Source of the DNA: CAZTGZ01 sp964613385
Lineage (GTDB): Bacteria > Bacteroidota > Bacteroidia > NS11-12g > UBA9320
Length of the DNA: 64,000 nt
Assembly: GCA_964613385.1 (NCBI GenBank)
Contig: CAZTGZ010000014.1
Location: forward strand, 6,697-70,696
Reading direction: 5' to 3'
Shown here: in pieces, positions 9,946 through 18,164 of the stretch
Layout: every line of letters starts with the position of its first letter
Position numbering within the stretch: position 1 is the stretch's first letter
Program-made: the position numbers and the translations under genes
Notes under the pieces: generated by a model
Told to the model about the DNA's origin: nothing
Database searches by the model: none
Seen by the model: the letters and a program-made list of their open reading frames with translations, nothing else

Positions 9946-11202
9946 ATAGGTTTTGAGGATTTCACCTAAGGAATAAATATCCATAAAAGAATTGTACAAC
10001 GGCACCGGCGCCATACGGATCACATTCGGTTCCCTCCAGTCGGCAATCACGCCATTTTCAGTTAGGTGTTTAAACAGATATCTACCTTCTTCTCCCGTCA
10101 AAACGCTCAACTGACATCCTCTCTCCTCAGGTGTGATGATTTGAAAATGTAAGTTTGAATTGCTTGCCGCTGCCTCTTTCAATACGAATTCGAGGAAGGC
10201 TGTCAATTTTCTGCTTTTTTCTTTTAAGCGATGCATTCCCGCCCGATCAAATATTTCCAGGGATACCCGATGCACGGCCATGCTGAAAACAGGAGCATTG
10301 CTCATCTGCCAGCCGGGAGCTCCAGGTTCCGGAATAAATCCCTTTTTCATCTGAAAACGCTCCGACTCTTTATGTCCCCACCAGCCGGCAAATCGGGGCA
10401 AATCAGGGTTGTTTTCGTGCCTTTGATGTACAAACGCAGAGGCAACGCTGCCAGGACCGGAATTTAAGTATTTATATGAGCACCAAACGGCAAAATCCAC
10501 CTCCCATTCGTGCAGATTCAGAAGTAGATTTCCGGCTGCGTGGGCCAGATCAAATCCGGCTATGGCACCTGCCTGATGAGCGGCCCGGGTGATGGCGGCG
10601 ATGTCAAAGGCCTGTCCGGTATAATACTGAACCCCACTGAACAAAACCAGAGCGAGTTCATCTTGGTGATGTGCTATGGCCTGAAGAATGTCTTCCGTTC
10701 TGAGAGAAAATTCTCCCGCTCGTGGACTCAGTTCAATGACTGCGTCGGCATAGGGAAAACCATGGAAACGAACCTGACTTTCCACAGCGTACTGATCGCT
10801 GGGAAAAGCTCCCGCTTCCATCAGAATTTTATATCGTGTTGGCGTAGGTCTGTAAAAGCTCACCATCATGAGATGGAGATTCACGGTTAATTGATTCATG
10901 ACCACAACCTCCGATTCCAAAGCACCCACAAGTTTAGCTGCATATGGTGCCAGAAATTTGTGATAATGGAACCACGGATTTTTACCGTGAAAATGACCTT
11001 CAACGCCCAGATTCGCCCAATCCTCTAATTCTACACGAAGAGCTTCTCCGGCTTTTTTGGGTTGCAATCCCAGGGAGTTTCCGGTCAGATAAATACCGTC
11101 TTTGCCATTGTGTTGAGGCATGAGAAATTCATCTCGGAAGCTTTTCAGTTCATCTTGTTGATCCAGTGATTCGGCGTATGCGGCGGTGAATTCAAATTGC
11201 AT
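9922..11202 (-). CDS. kynU: kynureninase
   Basis: PLP-dependent hydrolase that cleaves L-kynurenine to anthranilate and alanine (or 3-hydroxykynurenine to 3-hydroxyanthranilate), used in tryptophan breakdown and eukaryote-like NAD synthesis. 426 residues, the usual length. Family motifs are clear: YLTGNSLGLQP near the N-terminus, GVEGHFHGKNPW, the PLP-contacting GFDLAHAAGN (Asp218, His221) and the Schiff-base lysine in WCSYKYLNSGPG (Lys244). The C-terminus carries RGCQLSV and the conserved NVIRMAPVPLYNSF. No other kynurenine-pathway genes are adjacent, so its metabolic partner genes must lie elsewhere. Convergent with the small gene on its left. Confidence 0.96.
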   Translation of the reverse strand: MQFEFTAAYAESLDQQDELKSFRDEFLMPQHNGKDGIYLTGNSLGLQPKKAGEALRVELEDWANLGVEGHFHGKNPWFHYHKFLAPYAAKLVGALESEVVVMNQLTVNLHLMMVSFYRPTPTRYKILMEAGAFPSDQYAVESQVRFHGFPYADAVIELSPRAGEFSLRTEDILQAIAHHQDELALVLFSGVQYYTGQAFDIAAITRAAHQAGAIAGFDLAHAAGNLLLNLHEWEVDFAVWCSYKYLNSGPGSVASAFVHQRHENNPDLPRFAGWWGHKESERFQMKKGFIPEPGAPGWQMSNAPVFSMAVHRVSLEIFDRAGMHRLKEKSRKLTAFLEFVLKEAAASNSNLHFQIITPEERGCQLSVLTGEEGRYLFKHLTENGVIADWREPNVIRMAPVPLYNSFMDIYSLGEILKTYSFVPARS

Positions 11203-11276
11203 GCGACAAATTTAATTTTTTGATACCGACGAAATAACATCTCATAGAATATGCTACTAATTTCATTAATTTGTAT

Positions 11277-12722
11277 ATGACTTCTAAATGTGTAATTACT
11301 GCTGTACTGTTGGTTCTGTTTCACGGGTTGACGTGGTCACAGGAGAGCACCCCTGAAATCCGAACACTCAAAAGAATTCCATCCAATTCCAAACTGAGCA
11401 TTATGCTGCAAAGCCCACCGATTACCGAGGGGTATACCCGGCCTTCCAGACCACTTACACCAGCAGAAATATCTGAAATTAACAAACCGGCAACCGTTCA
11501 GGTAGTCAGTACCTATCATTTCACCGTAGCCTATCCCATTCCGGGTACTTTCATGATTCTATTATTAAAATTCGAAGCAGACAACGCCGCCAGGGCTGGA
11601 CGAATTGAAGACAACGGGGCTGCCAGACTGGAGTATATTCTGAATCGCATCTCCGAGAATCCTGCCCGTTATATCTCTCCTACTGCTCAATTGGCCACCA
11701 TTAATTTCAATCCGACAAGCACCGGATCCGGAGCTTTTATTACCCCTCAGGGACATGTAGTAACAAATGCTCATGTGATAGAAATTAGCCGGGAAACCTT
11801 TCAAACCATGGGTGCTCAACAGATTCTTCAGGGCATAATTGAAAAAGAAATCGGTAGTCTGATCGACGCGTATCAAGCCAAACCCAACGAAGCAACCTTA
11901 CAGGAATGTGCCAATAACATTTATGCCTATTACGGTCAGTTTTTAAAACTTACCCACGAAAATGTGGAATACAGTATTAAAACCGGTAAAACCATGGAAG
12001 ACCCTAAGTATCAATTGCCCGCAGAATTGCTTACCTATGGAAGCGCCATTCCCGGTAAAGATGTAGCCATATTGAAGGTAAACGGGAGCAATTTCCCCAC
12101 CATAGCCTTTGGTGACGACCGGATTTTGAAGACCGGAGAGAAGCTCTATGTGATGGGTTATCCCGGCACCATTGAGAACAATGAGGTATTGACGCAGGAT
12201 ATGAAGGAACCCTCCTTTACTGAGGGAATGATGAATGCCCGACAAACAACAGCGCAAGGCTGGACCGCCATTCAACTGGATGCTGCCACGTATCGCGGAA
12301 ACAGCGGAGGACCGGTTTTTAACCAATATGGAGAAGTGGTGGGTTTGCTTACTTTCGGCAGCTTTAACGAAGACAAATCGGCTCTGATACAAGGGTTTAA
12401 CTTTGTGGTTCCTTCGCATATCGTGGGAGAATTCACCCGTGCCGCCAAAATTCAACCCGCACTGGGTGTGGCCATGAATTTATACCGTGAAGCCCTGCAA
12501 ATTCGCGAGAAAGACAGTGAAAAGTCTTATGAATTGATGCAGCAGGTAAAAACGTACAATCAGGATTGGCCATATTTTAACAATACCCTGGTTTATTCTG
12601 TTGGAAAAGCTCAACCCTGGTACATACAGGTTTGGAACCAGTTTAAATGGTACCATTATACAGGCATTGTCATCGCCCTGTTATATTTGGTCTATTGGAT
12701 ACTTAAGAAAGTATTCAACTGA
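11277..12722 (+). CDS. membrane-anchored trypsin-like serine protease (S1C-like)
   Basis: 481 residues from the ATG at 11277; a TTG six bases upstream is also in frame. After a signal peptide (VITAVLLVLFHGLTWSQ) comes a chymotrypsin-fold protease with a complete triad: His166 in VVTNAHVIE, Asp262 in GKDVAILKV and Ser343 in YRGNSGGPVF. About 95 residues separate His and Asp, longer than in DegP-type enzymes, and include a helical charged insertion (about 170-225). No PDZ domain follows. The C-terminus instead ends in a transmembrane helix (YTGIVIALLYLVYWILKKVF), so the protease probably faces the periplasm while tethered to the inner membrane. It stands alone between kynU and the SRPBCC gene. 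Substrate unknown. Confidence 0.85.
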   Translation: MTSKCVITAVLLVLFHGLTWSQESTPEIRTLKRIPSNSKLSIMLQSPPITEGYTRPSRPLTPAEISEINKPATVQVVSTYHFTVAYPIPGTFMILLLKFEADNAARAGRIEDNGAARLEYILNRISENPARYISPTAQLATINFNPTSTGSGAFITPQGHVVTNAHVIEISRETFQTMGAQQILQGIIEKEIGSLIDAYQAKPNEATLQECANNIYAYYGQFLKLTHENVEYSIKTGKTMEDPKYQLPAELLTYGSAIPGKDVAILKVNGSNFPTIAFGDDRILKTGEKLYVMGYPGTIENNEVLTQDMKEPSFTEGMMNARQTTAQGWTAIQLDAATYRGNSGGPVFNQYGEVVGLLTFGSFNEDKSALIQGFNFVVPSHIVGEFTRAAKIQPALGVAMNLYREALQIREKDSEKSYELMQQVKTYNQDWPYFNNTLVYSVGKAQPWYIQVWNQFKWYHYTGIVIALLYLVYWILKKVFN

Positions 12723-12761
12723 AAAAAGTTCTCAATTTCGCCTTTTAAAATTGCTAATATT

Positions 12762-13175
12762 ATGTCCAGAATTAAAGTAGAAACTTCTATACCGGCTTCT
12801 CTGTCAGAAGTTTGGGATGCATATACAAAGCCGGAACATATCGTGAATTGGAATTTTGCCATAGACACATGGCATTGTCCTTATGCGGAAAATGACCTAA
12901 GAGTTGGCGGAAAATTTATTTCCAGAATGGCTGAAAAAGAAGGACCCATTTCCTTCGATTTCGGTGGGATTTATACCGATGTAAAACCTTTGGAAATCAT
13001 AAAATACGAAATGGAAGATGGCCGCAAGGTAGAAGTGTATTTTATACATCAGGGGTCAGAAACACAGGTCATTATTGACTTTGATGCCGAAACCCAGAAT
13101 TCCGAAGAACTGCAACAACAAGGTTGGCAAGCCATACTGAACAATTTCAGCCGCTACGTCGTTAGTCTGAAGTAA
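12762..13175 (+). CDS. SRPBCC/AHSA1 family protein
   Basis: 137 residues of the START-like SRPBCC fold. The pattern is typical of AHSA1-like stand-alone proteins: VETSIPASLSEVWDAYTKPE at the N-terminus, the HIVNWNFA...WHCPYAENDLRVGGKF segment, GGIYTDVKPLEIIKYEMEDGR, and a final amphipathic helix QQGWQAILNNFSRYV. These proteins bind small hydrophobic ligands; the ligand here is unknown. It is followed after 6 bases by the dioxygenase gene, so the two are likely co-transcribed. Confidence 0.85.
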   Translation: MSRIKVETSIPASLSEVWDAYTKPEHIVNWNFAIDTWHCPYAENDLRVGGKFISRMAEKEGPISFDFGGIYTDVKPLEIIKYEMEDGRKVEVYFIHQGSETQVIIDFDAETQNSEELQQQGWQAILNNFSRYVVSLK

Positions 13176-13181
13176 AGAACC

Positions 13182-14089
13182 ATGGAACGCAAAGAATTCC
13201 TGCTTTCCGCTTTAACGCTCGCTGCCATGCCTACCTTAAGTTCGCTCAAAAAGATTACGGATACTTTTCCAAATCAATCCCGATTGATGCCGGTATTGTT
13301 CACATCCCATGGCAATCCCATGGATATTCCCTTGTCGAGGGGAGAAAGACCTTTTTGGCAGGCTTTGTACGATTTGGGACAGGGATTGATGAAAAACCAT
13401 GAAATTAAGGCGGCAGTGGTGGTCTCGGCACATTGGTGCACCCGGGGTAGTTTTGTGAACATTTCCGAATCTCAAAACCAGATTTATGATTACTATGGGT
13501 TCCCTGAACATTATTACGACCCGAAGTATCATGCGAAAGGAGCACCTGAAATTGCAAAGGAAATCAGCCAAATGGTCCCTTCGGTTTCGGAATCAACGGA
13601 TTGGGGTTTGGATCACGGTGCCTGGCCTATGTTGATGCACTTGTTCCCGGGAGCAAATGTTCCGGTGTTTCAGTTAAGTCTGGACTATTATGCGAAACCA
13701 GAGTATCATTACAATTTAGGACTTCAGCTCAAAGAACTTCGAAAAAAGGGTGTTTTGATTATCGGAAGCGGCTCTCTGATTCCCAATTTACAGTTGGTAA
13801 TGAGCAAAATGCGCACAGGAGCTATGCGTNNNNNNNNNNTGGTTGGGAAAGCGAATATGATGCCTGGTTGAAAACGCAACTCGACCAGCGGAATGTTCAA
13901 AATCTGATCAACTATGAAAACAGTCATGCTTTGGGCAAACTGGCGGCACCAACTCCGGATCATTATGTGCCGGTATTGTATTCCCTGGGATTGATGGATA
14001 AGGAGGACGAATTAAAATATTTTTACGATGGCGCTTCTCCATTGCCCGCTTTTAGCGAAAGAAGTTTTGTGCTGAGCCGGGAGGTATGA
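13182..14089 (+). CDS. ygiD: 4,5-DOPA-type extradiol dioxygenase (YgiD/DODA family), split by an assembly gap
   Basis: Class III extradiol ring-cleavage dioxygenase. The N-terminal part up to the gap shows the metal-site histidines in TSHGNPMD, VVSAHW and LDHGAWPML. Downstream of the gap, in another frame, the family's C-terminal signature is present (SHALGKLAAPTPDHYVPVLY). The 10 Ns at 13830-13839 therefore stand for a gap of unknown length that is not 10, and the gene is probably intact in the organism. The first about 25 residues are hydrophobic and resemble a weak signal or leader, which is unusual because YgiD proteins are normally cytoplasmic. Natural substrate unknown; family members cleave DOPA-like catechols. 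Confidence 0.88.
13830..13839. other. assembly gap (10 N) breaking the dioxygenase frame
   Basis: The family signature continues after the gap in a different reading frame from the part before it. The apparent frameshift is an artefact of gap padding, not a mutation. Confidence 0.95.
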
Positions 14090-14290
14090 GGTATATGTAA
14101 TTTTTGGGATTCTTAACTATTTGAATTCCAATAAACTTACTATCAACCCATATTAATTACCTGAATTATATATGGCAATTTCTGAAATCAAACATAAATT
14201 TACCTTTCGATTCGGACTGTTCAGAAAGATTCTGATCAATAATTTGCCGGACCAATATGGTACTTTTTTCTGTATTAATGTAATAACACT

Positions 14291-14662
14291 ATGCAATTAG
14301 GAGCCTTTTCCATCAGTTTAAATGTGAGCAACATTCACAACTCTAAAGCCTTTTATGAAAAACTCGGATTCTCCGCAACCGGTGGCAATATTGACCAGGG
14401 TTGGGTGATTATGAAAAATGGCAGCACCGTTATCGGACTGTTTCACGGGATGTTTGAAGGGAATATTCTTACCTTTAATCCCGGTTGGGATCAGAATGCA
14501 CAGGAAGTGAACCCTTTTACCGATGTGCGTGAAATCCAAAGTGAGTTATTGTCCAAGGGCATAGAAATTAATCAAAAAGCCGATCAGGATACTCAGGGCC
14601 CTGCACATTTTGTGATGACTGATCCGGATGGCAATTCCATACTGGTGGATCAACACAGATAG
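14291..14662 (+). CDS. VOC family (glyoxalase/bleomycin-resistance fold) protein
   Basis: 123 residues with the paired beta-alpha-beta-beta-beta modules of the vicinal oxygen chelate family. LNVSNIHNSKAFYEKLGFS marks the first module and GPAHFVMTDPDGNSILVDQH the C-terminal end. The MTDPDGN segment with its nearby acidic residues is typical of the metal-binding half. The family includes glyoxalase I, dioxygenases and antibiotic-binding proteins, so the reaction cannot be read from sequence. It is preceded by 200 bases without a convincing gene and followed after 27 bases by the Crp/Fnr regulator. Confidence 0.88.
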   Translation: MQLGAFSISLNVSNIHNSKAFYEKLGFSATGGNIDQGWVIMKNGSTVIGLFHGMFEGNILTFNPGWDQNAQEVNPFTDVREIQSELLSKGIEINQKADQDTQGPAHFVMTDPDGNSILVDQHR

Positions 14663-14689
14663 TCAAACATCCCGCGCGTTTTTCTGTTT

Positions 14690-15274
14690 ATGGATATGAT
14701 GGCGATGGACGCTTTGGTATCATATATAGAAAAACATGTTCCCTTATCTGAAACGGAAAAGCAATGGATCCTGGAAAAGTTCCGTATCCGACAGGTAAAG
14801 CGCAAGGAAACATTACTGAGAGAAGGAGAAGTTTGTCGCTTTGAGTTCTTTGTACTGAAAGGATGTTTTAAATCATACTTTTATGATGCAGAAGGCCGGG
14901 AAGTGATTATTTCCTTTGCCATTGAAAATTGGTGGTTAAGCGATTTGAGAAGTCTAACCGAAGGAATACCATCATCTCTGAACATAGAAGCACTCGAAAA
15001 TTCTGAAGTAGCCTGCATATCTGCTGAAGACAAAACCCTATTGCTCGATAAAATACCGGCGCTGAATAAGATGTATCTCACTGTGGTTCAACGTGCGCTC
15101 ATGGCTTTTATAGACCGTTATTACAACAGTGTGGCTATGAGTGCTTCGGAAAGATACCATCGATTTCTCCTGAAATTTCCCGGCTTGCCCTTGCGCATTC
15201 CCCAACATGCCATCGCTTCCTATCTGGGTATTAGTCCTGAATTCCTCAGTAAAATAAGGGCCCGACGCAAATAA
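14690..15274 (+). CDS. Crp/Fnr family transcriptional regulator
   Basis: 194 residues. Residues about 20-115 form a cyclic-nucleotide-binding-like beta-roll (KRKETLLREGEVCRFEFFVL, then KSYFYDAEGREVIISFAIEN). The C-terminal helix-turn-helix reads IPQHAIASYLGISPEFLSKI. The phosphate-binding cassette of true cAMP receptors (GELALL..R.A) is replaced by WWLSDLRSL, so cAMP binding is unlikely. This is typical of the many short Bacteroidota Crp/Fnr paralogues. In-frame ATGs at 14696 and 14705 are alternative starts. It sits between VOC and YceI genes and may control the latter: a palindrome lies at the YceI promoter. Confidence 0.88.
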   Translation: MDMMAMDALVSYIEKHVPLSETEKQWILEKFRIRQVKRKETLLREGEVCRFEFFVLKGCFKSYFYDAEGREVIISFAIENWWLSDLRSLTEGIPSSLNIEALENSEVACISAEDKTLLLDKIPALNKMYLTVVQRALMAFIDRYYNSVAMSASERYHRFLLKFPGLPLRIPQHAIASYLGISPEFLSKIRARRK

Positions 15275-15328
15275 TTTGATATTTTAATGTATATACATCA
15301 TTTCTTAATCTAGTTCAATGTTTCGAGG

Positions 15329-15349
15329 GTTGGCACCAACGCATCTTTG
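15329..15349 (+). promoter_or_regulatory. putative operator and -7 element upstream of the YceI gene
   Basis: GTTGGCACCAAC (15329-15340) has perfect 5-bp inverted arms. It is followed directly by CATCTTTG (15342-15349), one mismatch from TAnnTTTG, and the YceI ATG is 26 bases further on. A dimeric regulator such as the Crp/Fnr protein encoded just upstream would fit such a site. The link is inferred from position only. Confidence 0.35.
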
Positions 15350-15375
15350 TACCATCAAATTAAATAGAACAAGAA

Positions 15376-15930
15376 ATGACAACAGCAACAGCTAATTCCA
15401 ACAAGACATGGGCTCCGGATTTGAGCCACAGCGAAGTAACTTTTAAAGTAAAGCACATGATGATTTCTACTGTGAGCGGCAGATTCGAAAAATTCGATGC
15501 GGCTTTAGACGGGTTTGACGGCAGCAATCTCGAAGGGGCGAACATTCGTTTTTCGGCTGAAATCGCCAGTATCAATACGTCAAACGACCAACGCGATGCG
15601 CATTTGAAGTCGGCGGACTTTTTTGATGCCGAAAATCACCCTGTTATTTCCTTCCTGTCTGAAGAAATTAAATCAGCCGGAGGATCTTCTTATTTGGTGA
15701 CCGGACCATTGAGTATTCGCGGTAACAGTCGTCCGGTTCAATTTCAGGTTGAATTTGGTGGCGTATTAAATGATCCATGGGGAAATGCGAAAGCCGGATT
15801 TACCCTGAATGGCAAAATAAACCGTACAGATTTCGGCTTAAACTGGAATGCTGCCCTGGAAGCAGGAGGATGGCTGGTAGCTGAAGAAGTGCAATTTGCA
15901 GCAGAAGTGCAATTTGCAGGTCAGGCATAA
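15376..15930 (+). CDS. YceI family lipocalin-like protein, cytoplasmic form
   Basis: 184 residues of the YceI fold, a lipocalin-like barrel that binds polyprenyl or isoprenoid lipids in characterised members. Motifs include WAPDLSHSEVTFKVKHMMIS, the DQRDAHLKSADFFDAENHPV core and FTLNGKINRTDFGLNWNAAL. There is no signal peptide, so it is a cytoplasmic variant rather than the periplasmic type. The 3' end contains a small tandem duplication (EVQFAAEVQFA) that lengthens the last strand. Transcription appears to start from its own promoter and to end at the hairpin at 15966-16005. Confidence 0.92.
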   Translation: MTTATANSNKTWAPDLSHSEVTFKVKHMMISTVSGRFEKFDAALDGFDGSNLEGANIRFSAEIASINTSNDQRDAHLKSADFFDAENHPVISFLSEEIKSAGGSSYLVTGPLSIRGNSRPVQFQVEFGGVLNDPWGNAKAGFTLNGKINRTDFGLNWNAALEAGGWLVAEEVQFAAEVQFAGQA

Positions 15931-15965
15931 TTATATTCTCAAATCTTCATACTACTATTATTTTC

Positions 15966-16005
15966 AAAAATCCCACTTTCCGAAAGAAAGAGGGATTTTT
16001 TTTTT
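15966..16005 (+). terminator. rho-independent terminator after the YceI gene
   Basis: AAATCCC and CTTTC pair with GAAAG and GGGATTT, with a mismatched A on each side and a CGAAA loop, followed by a run of T. It lies about 35 bases after the YceI stop. Confidence 0.85.
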
Positions 16006-16039
16006 GCAAATTGTGCAACTCATTTCAGCTTACACTTGA

Positions 16040-16636
16040 ATGAATGCAGATAGTTTATTACCTAAAGACGGTTGGATCAAATACATTCCAAACGCGCTGG
16101 ATCCGAAGTCTGCAGAGCACTGCTTTGAAGAACTACTTCAGTTGATTTCCTGGGCATCCGATGAAGTCCGAATGTACGGGAAAGTGATTCAAACCCGCCG
16201 AAAATTTGCCTGGTATGGTAATGAGCCTTTTGCCTATAGATACTCAAAAACCACCCGTGTGGCCCTGTATTGGGAACCGGTTTTGCTAACCATTAAAACG
16301 CAGGTGGAAGAATTGGCACAAGAAAGTTTCAATTCATGTCTTCTCAATTTATACCACAATGGTTCGGAAGGTATGGGCTGGCATAGCGATGACGAAAAGG
16401 AAATGCAGGAAAATGGGATGATTGCGTCCTTGAGCCTGGGTGCCGGGCGTATTTTCAGATTTAAACATAAGCGGGAGCCACTGCAAACGGAGCTGCTGTT
16501 GGAAAATGGCAGTCTTTTGTTGATGGGCGGAGAAACCCAAAAGTTCTGGAAACATCAATTACCTGTCTCCAGGAAAGTAACTGGTGCCCGAATAAATCTG
16601 ACCTTTAGGAATTTTGTGGGCAGAACAGGCAAATAA
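16040..16636 (+). CDS. alkB: AlkB-like Fe(II)/2-oxoglutarate dioxygenase
   Basis: 198 residues. It is predicted to repair alkylated bases in single-stranded DNA or RNA by oxidative dealkylation. The iron facial triad is His115 and Asp117 (GWHSDDE) with His172 (KHQLPVS). The 2-oxoglutarate-binding arginine is in RINLTFR (Arg184, with Arg190 of the RxNxTFR signature). LGAGRIFRFKHK and the substrate-lid region RRKFAWYG are also typical. It resembles ALKBH2/3-like bacterial AlkB proteins more than E. coli AlkB. It is monocistronic, after the YceI terminator. Confidence 0.93.
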   Translation: MNADSLLPKDGWIKYIPNALDPKSAEHCFEELLQLISWASDEVRMYGKVIQTRRKFAWYGNEPFAYRYSKTTRVALYWEPVLLTIKTQVEELAQESFNSCLLNLYHNGSEGMGWHSDDEKEMQENGMIASLSLGAGRIFRFKHKREPLQTELLLENGSLLLMGGETQKFWKHQLPVSRKVTGARINLTFRNFVGRTGK

Positions 16637-16665
16637 ATAAACCATCAGTAACGAAAAGAGTCGTT

Positions 16666-17215
16666 ACCCGAACTGACACGCCGCATCCCCTGTCTAATCG
16701 AGTAGCGGCAAAAAGTATCAACTAATATCAAATGTTCAGGCATATGGCATGAGTCTCAATAAAAACGTTTGCCGCGTATCGAGAAGGACTTATACGCTTG
16801 CTGTTCTCGATACGCAGCATAATTAACCCAAAATTCTAACGAATACGCTTCTACTCCAAGCACTTAAACAACTTTCTGCTGCTACTCGACCCGACAAGCT
16901 GCATCTCCTGTCTCTTCGAGTAGCGGCACAACGGATCAACTAAAATAAGATGTTCAGGCCTATGAAATAAGCCTCAATTAAAACGCTTGCCGCGTATCGA
17001 GAAGGACGTACTCGCTTGCCGTTCTCGATACGCGGCGCACTTAATCCGACTTTCCCTGAAAAACGCTTGAGCATCTTACACCTATGTATCATTCTGCCCC
17101 TACTCGAACTGACAAGCGATACGCAGCATCATTAACCCAAAAATCATTGAATCAGGCTTAAACAACTTACACCTACTCATCATTCTGCCCTTACTCGATC
17201 TGACAAGCGATACGG
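16666..17215. repeat. palindromic dispersed-repeat cluster A
   Basis: Intergenic block with no gene. It contains two copies of a module of about 165 bases: TCGAGTAGCGGCA, then ATGTTCAGG..TATG, CTCAAT and a long hairpin. Partial copies of the flanking tails follow (GACAAGCGATACGCAGCAT). The hairpins are perfect at 16774-16815 (12-bp arms) and 16989-17036 (15-bp arms, GCCGCGTATCGAGAA). A second inverted pair, GCTACTCGA/TCGAGTAGC, lies at 16881-16924. Related clusters are at 18034 and 22470. Confidence 0.9.
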
Positions 17216-17295
17216 GGCTTGATTATAGACCGGCTAATCCCGGTTTTAAGACTCAGTAAACAATACAAACTAATCGCCTTGACCCTTAAAAACTG

Positions 17296-17303
17296 TATAT
17301 TTG
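17296..17303 (+). promoter_or_regulatory. putative -7 element for the PIN toxin gene
   Basis: TATATTTG is an exact match to TAnnTTTG. Because it overlaps the first in-frame TTG (17301), it argues for translation starting at the second TTG (17325). Confidence 0.4.
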
Positions 17304-17324
17304 AGAACGGAAAGTCACAATGAA

Positions 17325-17789
17325 TTGATACAAAGAATATACATAGATACATCGGTTTTTGGTGGCCATTTTGACGAGGAGTTCAGAGAACACACTATTC
17401 CGTTATTTGACAGAATTAGAGATAGAGAATTCATCATTTTGTATTCTGTAGTTACTCAAGATGAACTCGAAAATGCACCTGAAAAGGTCAAAGAACTTGT
17501 TAAAAGTCTTAAGGTCGAATTTACAGAATTTATTGAGTTAACTGACGAGGCAGTAGACTTAGCAACTGAATACATTTCGGAAAACGTTGTTGGACAAACA
17601 AGTTATGCTGATTGTTTGCACATAGCATTGGCGACCATAAACCGTGCGGACTTTTTGGTAAGCTGGAATTTCAAGCATATAGTAAACATTGAAAAAATAA
17701 GAGGTTACAACTCAATTAACATTAAGAACGGATACAAACAATTAGAAATACGTTCACCAAGAGAATTTGAAAAATATGAAAACGATTGA
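17325..17789 (+). CDS. PIN domain protein, probable type II toxin (VapC-like)
   Basis: PIN-fold ribonuclease-like protein of about 154 residues. The acidic site is visible: the first Asp in IYIDTSVFGG, Glu in VVTQDELENAP, and Asp in SYADCLHIALATINRADFLVSWNFKHI. The frame is open from a TTG at 17301 but has no ATG. I chose the TTG at 17325 because it gives MIQRIYIDTS, the usual distance to the first motif, and follows a -7 box. An out-of-frame ATG at 17320 stops after two codons. The gene overlaps a short downstream gene by 14 bases, as expected for a toxin-antitoxin pair. It lies between repeat clusters A and B, and its base composition is richer in A/T than that of the neighbours. Confidence 0.82.
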   Translation: MIQRIYIDTSVFGGHFDEEFREHTIPLFDRIRDREFIILYSVVTQDELENAPEKVKELVKSLKVEFTEFIELTDEAVDLATEYISENVVGQTSYADCLHIALATINRADFLVSWNFKHIVNIEKIRGYNSINIKNGYKQLEIRSPREFEKYEND

Positions 17790-17928
17790 AAAATCATTTG
17801 ACGCAGTAAAATTCATGCGTCAACAACGAGAAAAATTGAGTGAAAAACTATCTAAAATGACTAAGGTTGAAATTTTGGAATATTTCAAGAAACGGAAGAC
17901 TCAGACAACCATTAAACCCTGCTCCTAG
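17776..17928 (+). CDS. probable antitoxin partner of the PIN toxin
   Basis: 50 residues starting at an ATG inside the end of the toxin gene. MKTIEKSFDAVKFMRQQREK is followed by a Lys/Glu-rich helix and ends KPCS. It is short, helical and charged, with no DNA-binding domain recognised. Small proteins of this look, often with a similar MKT.EKSFD start, commonly follow PIN genes in Bacteroidota. The C-terminus may be truncated or degraded relative to relatives. The antitoxin function is inferred from gene order, overlap and resemblance. Confidence 0.6.
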   Translation: MKTIEKSFDAVKFMRQQREKLSEKLSKMTKVEILEYFKKRKTQTTIKPCS

Positions 17929-18033
17929 CCGCGCTTTAGCAATATTGCCTTGACCTGGCATATGAGGAAATAAAAGGCAAAATCGACATCAACGAGACAG
18001 ATTCTTGTATTACGTTCAATTTCTCATTTGTGA

Positions 18034-18160
18034 ATCTACCTACTCTCGACCCGACAAGCTACATACCCTGTCTCTTCGAGTAGCGGCAAAATTGATCAGT
18101 TAAAACCAAATGTTCAGGATTATGGCATGAGCCTCAATTAAATCGTTTGCCGTGTATCGA
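18034..18160. repeat. palindromic repeat cluster B, single truncated copy
   Basis: One module of the same family as clusters A and C (TCTCTTCGAGTAGCGGCA, AAATGTTCAGG, GCCTCAATTAAATCG). It breaks off in the hairpin's left arm (CGTGTATCGAGAAAT) right at the stop codon of the minus-strand T9SS gene. The bases from 17929 to 18033 hold no recognisable feature. Confidence 0.85.
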
Positions 18161-18164
18161 GAAA

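Noticed and set aside
11943..12455. 170-residue minus-strand frame
   Set aside because: Shadow of the serine protease gene; no motif or start context.
13830..13839. Frameshift pseudogene in the DODA gene
   Set aside because: The frame change coincides with a run of N, so it is a gap-length artefact.
14173..14301. 43-residue plus-strand frame before the VOC gene
   Set aside because: Short, overlaps the VOC start, no promoter or recognisable sequence; the rest of 14090-14290 also shows nothing I can support.
16666..17215. CRISPR array
   Set aside because: Repeats are long, imperfect modules with internal hairpins and conserved spacers, not short direct repeats with unique spacers; no cas genes.
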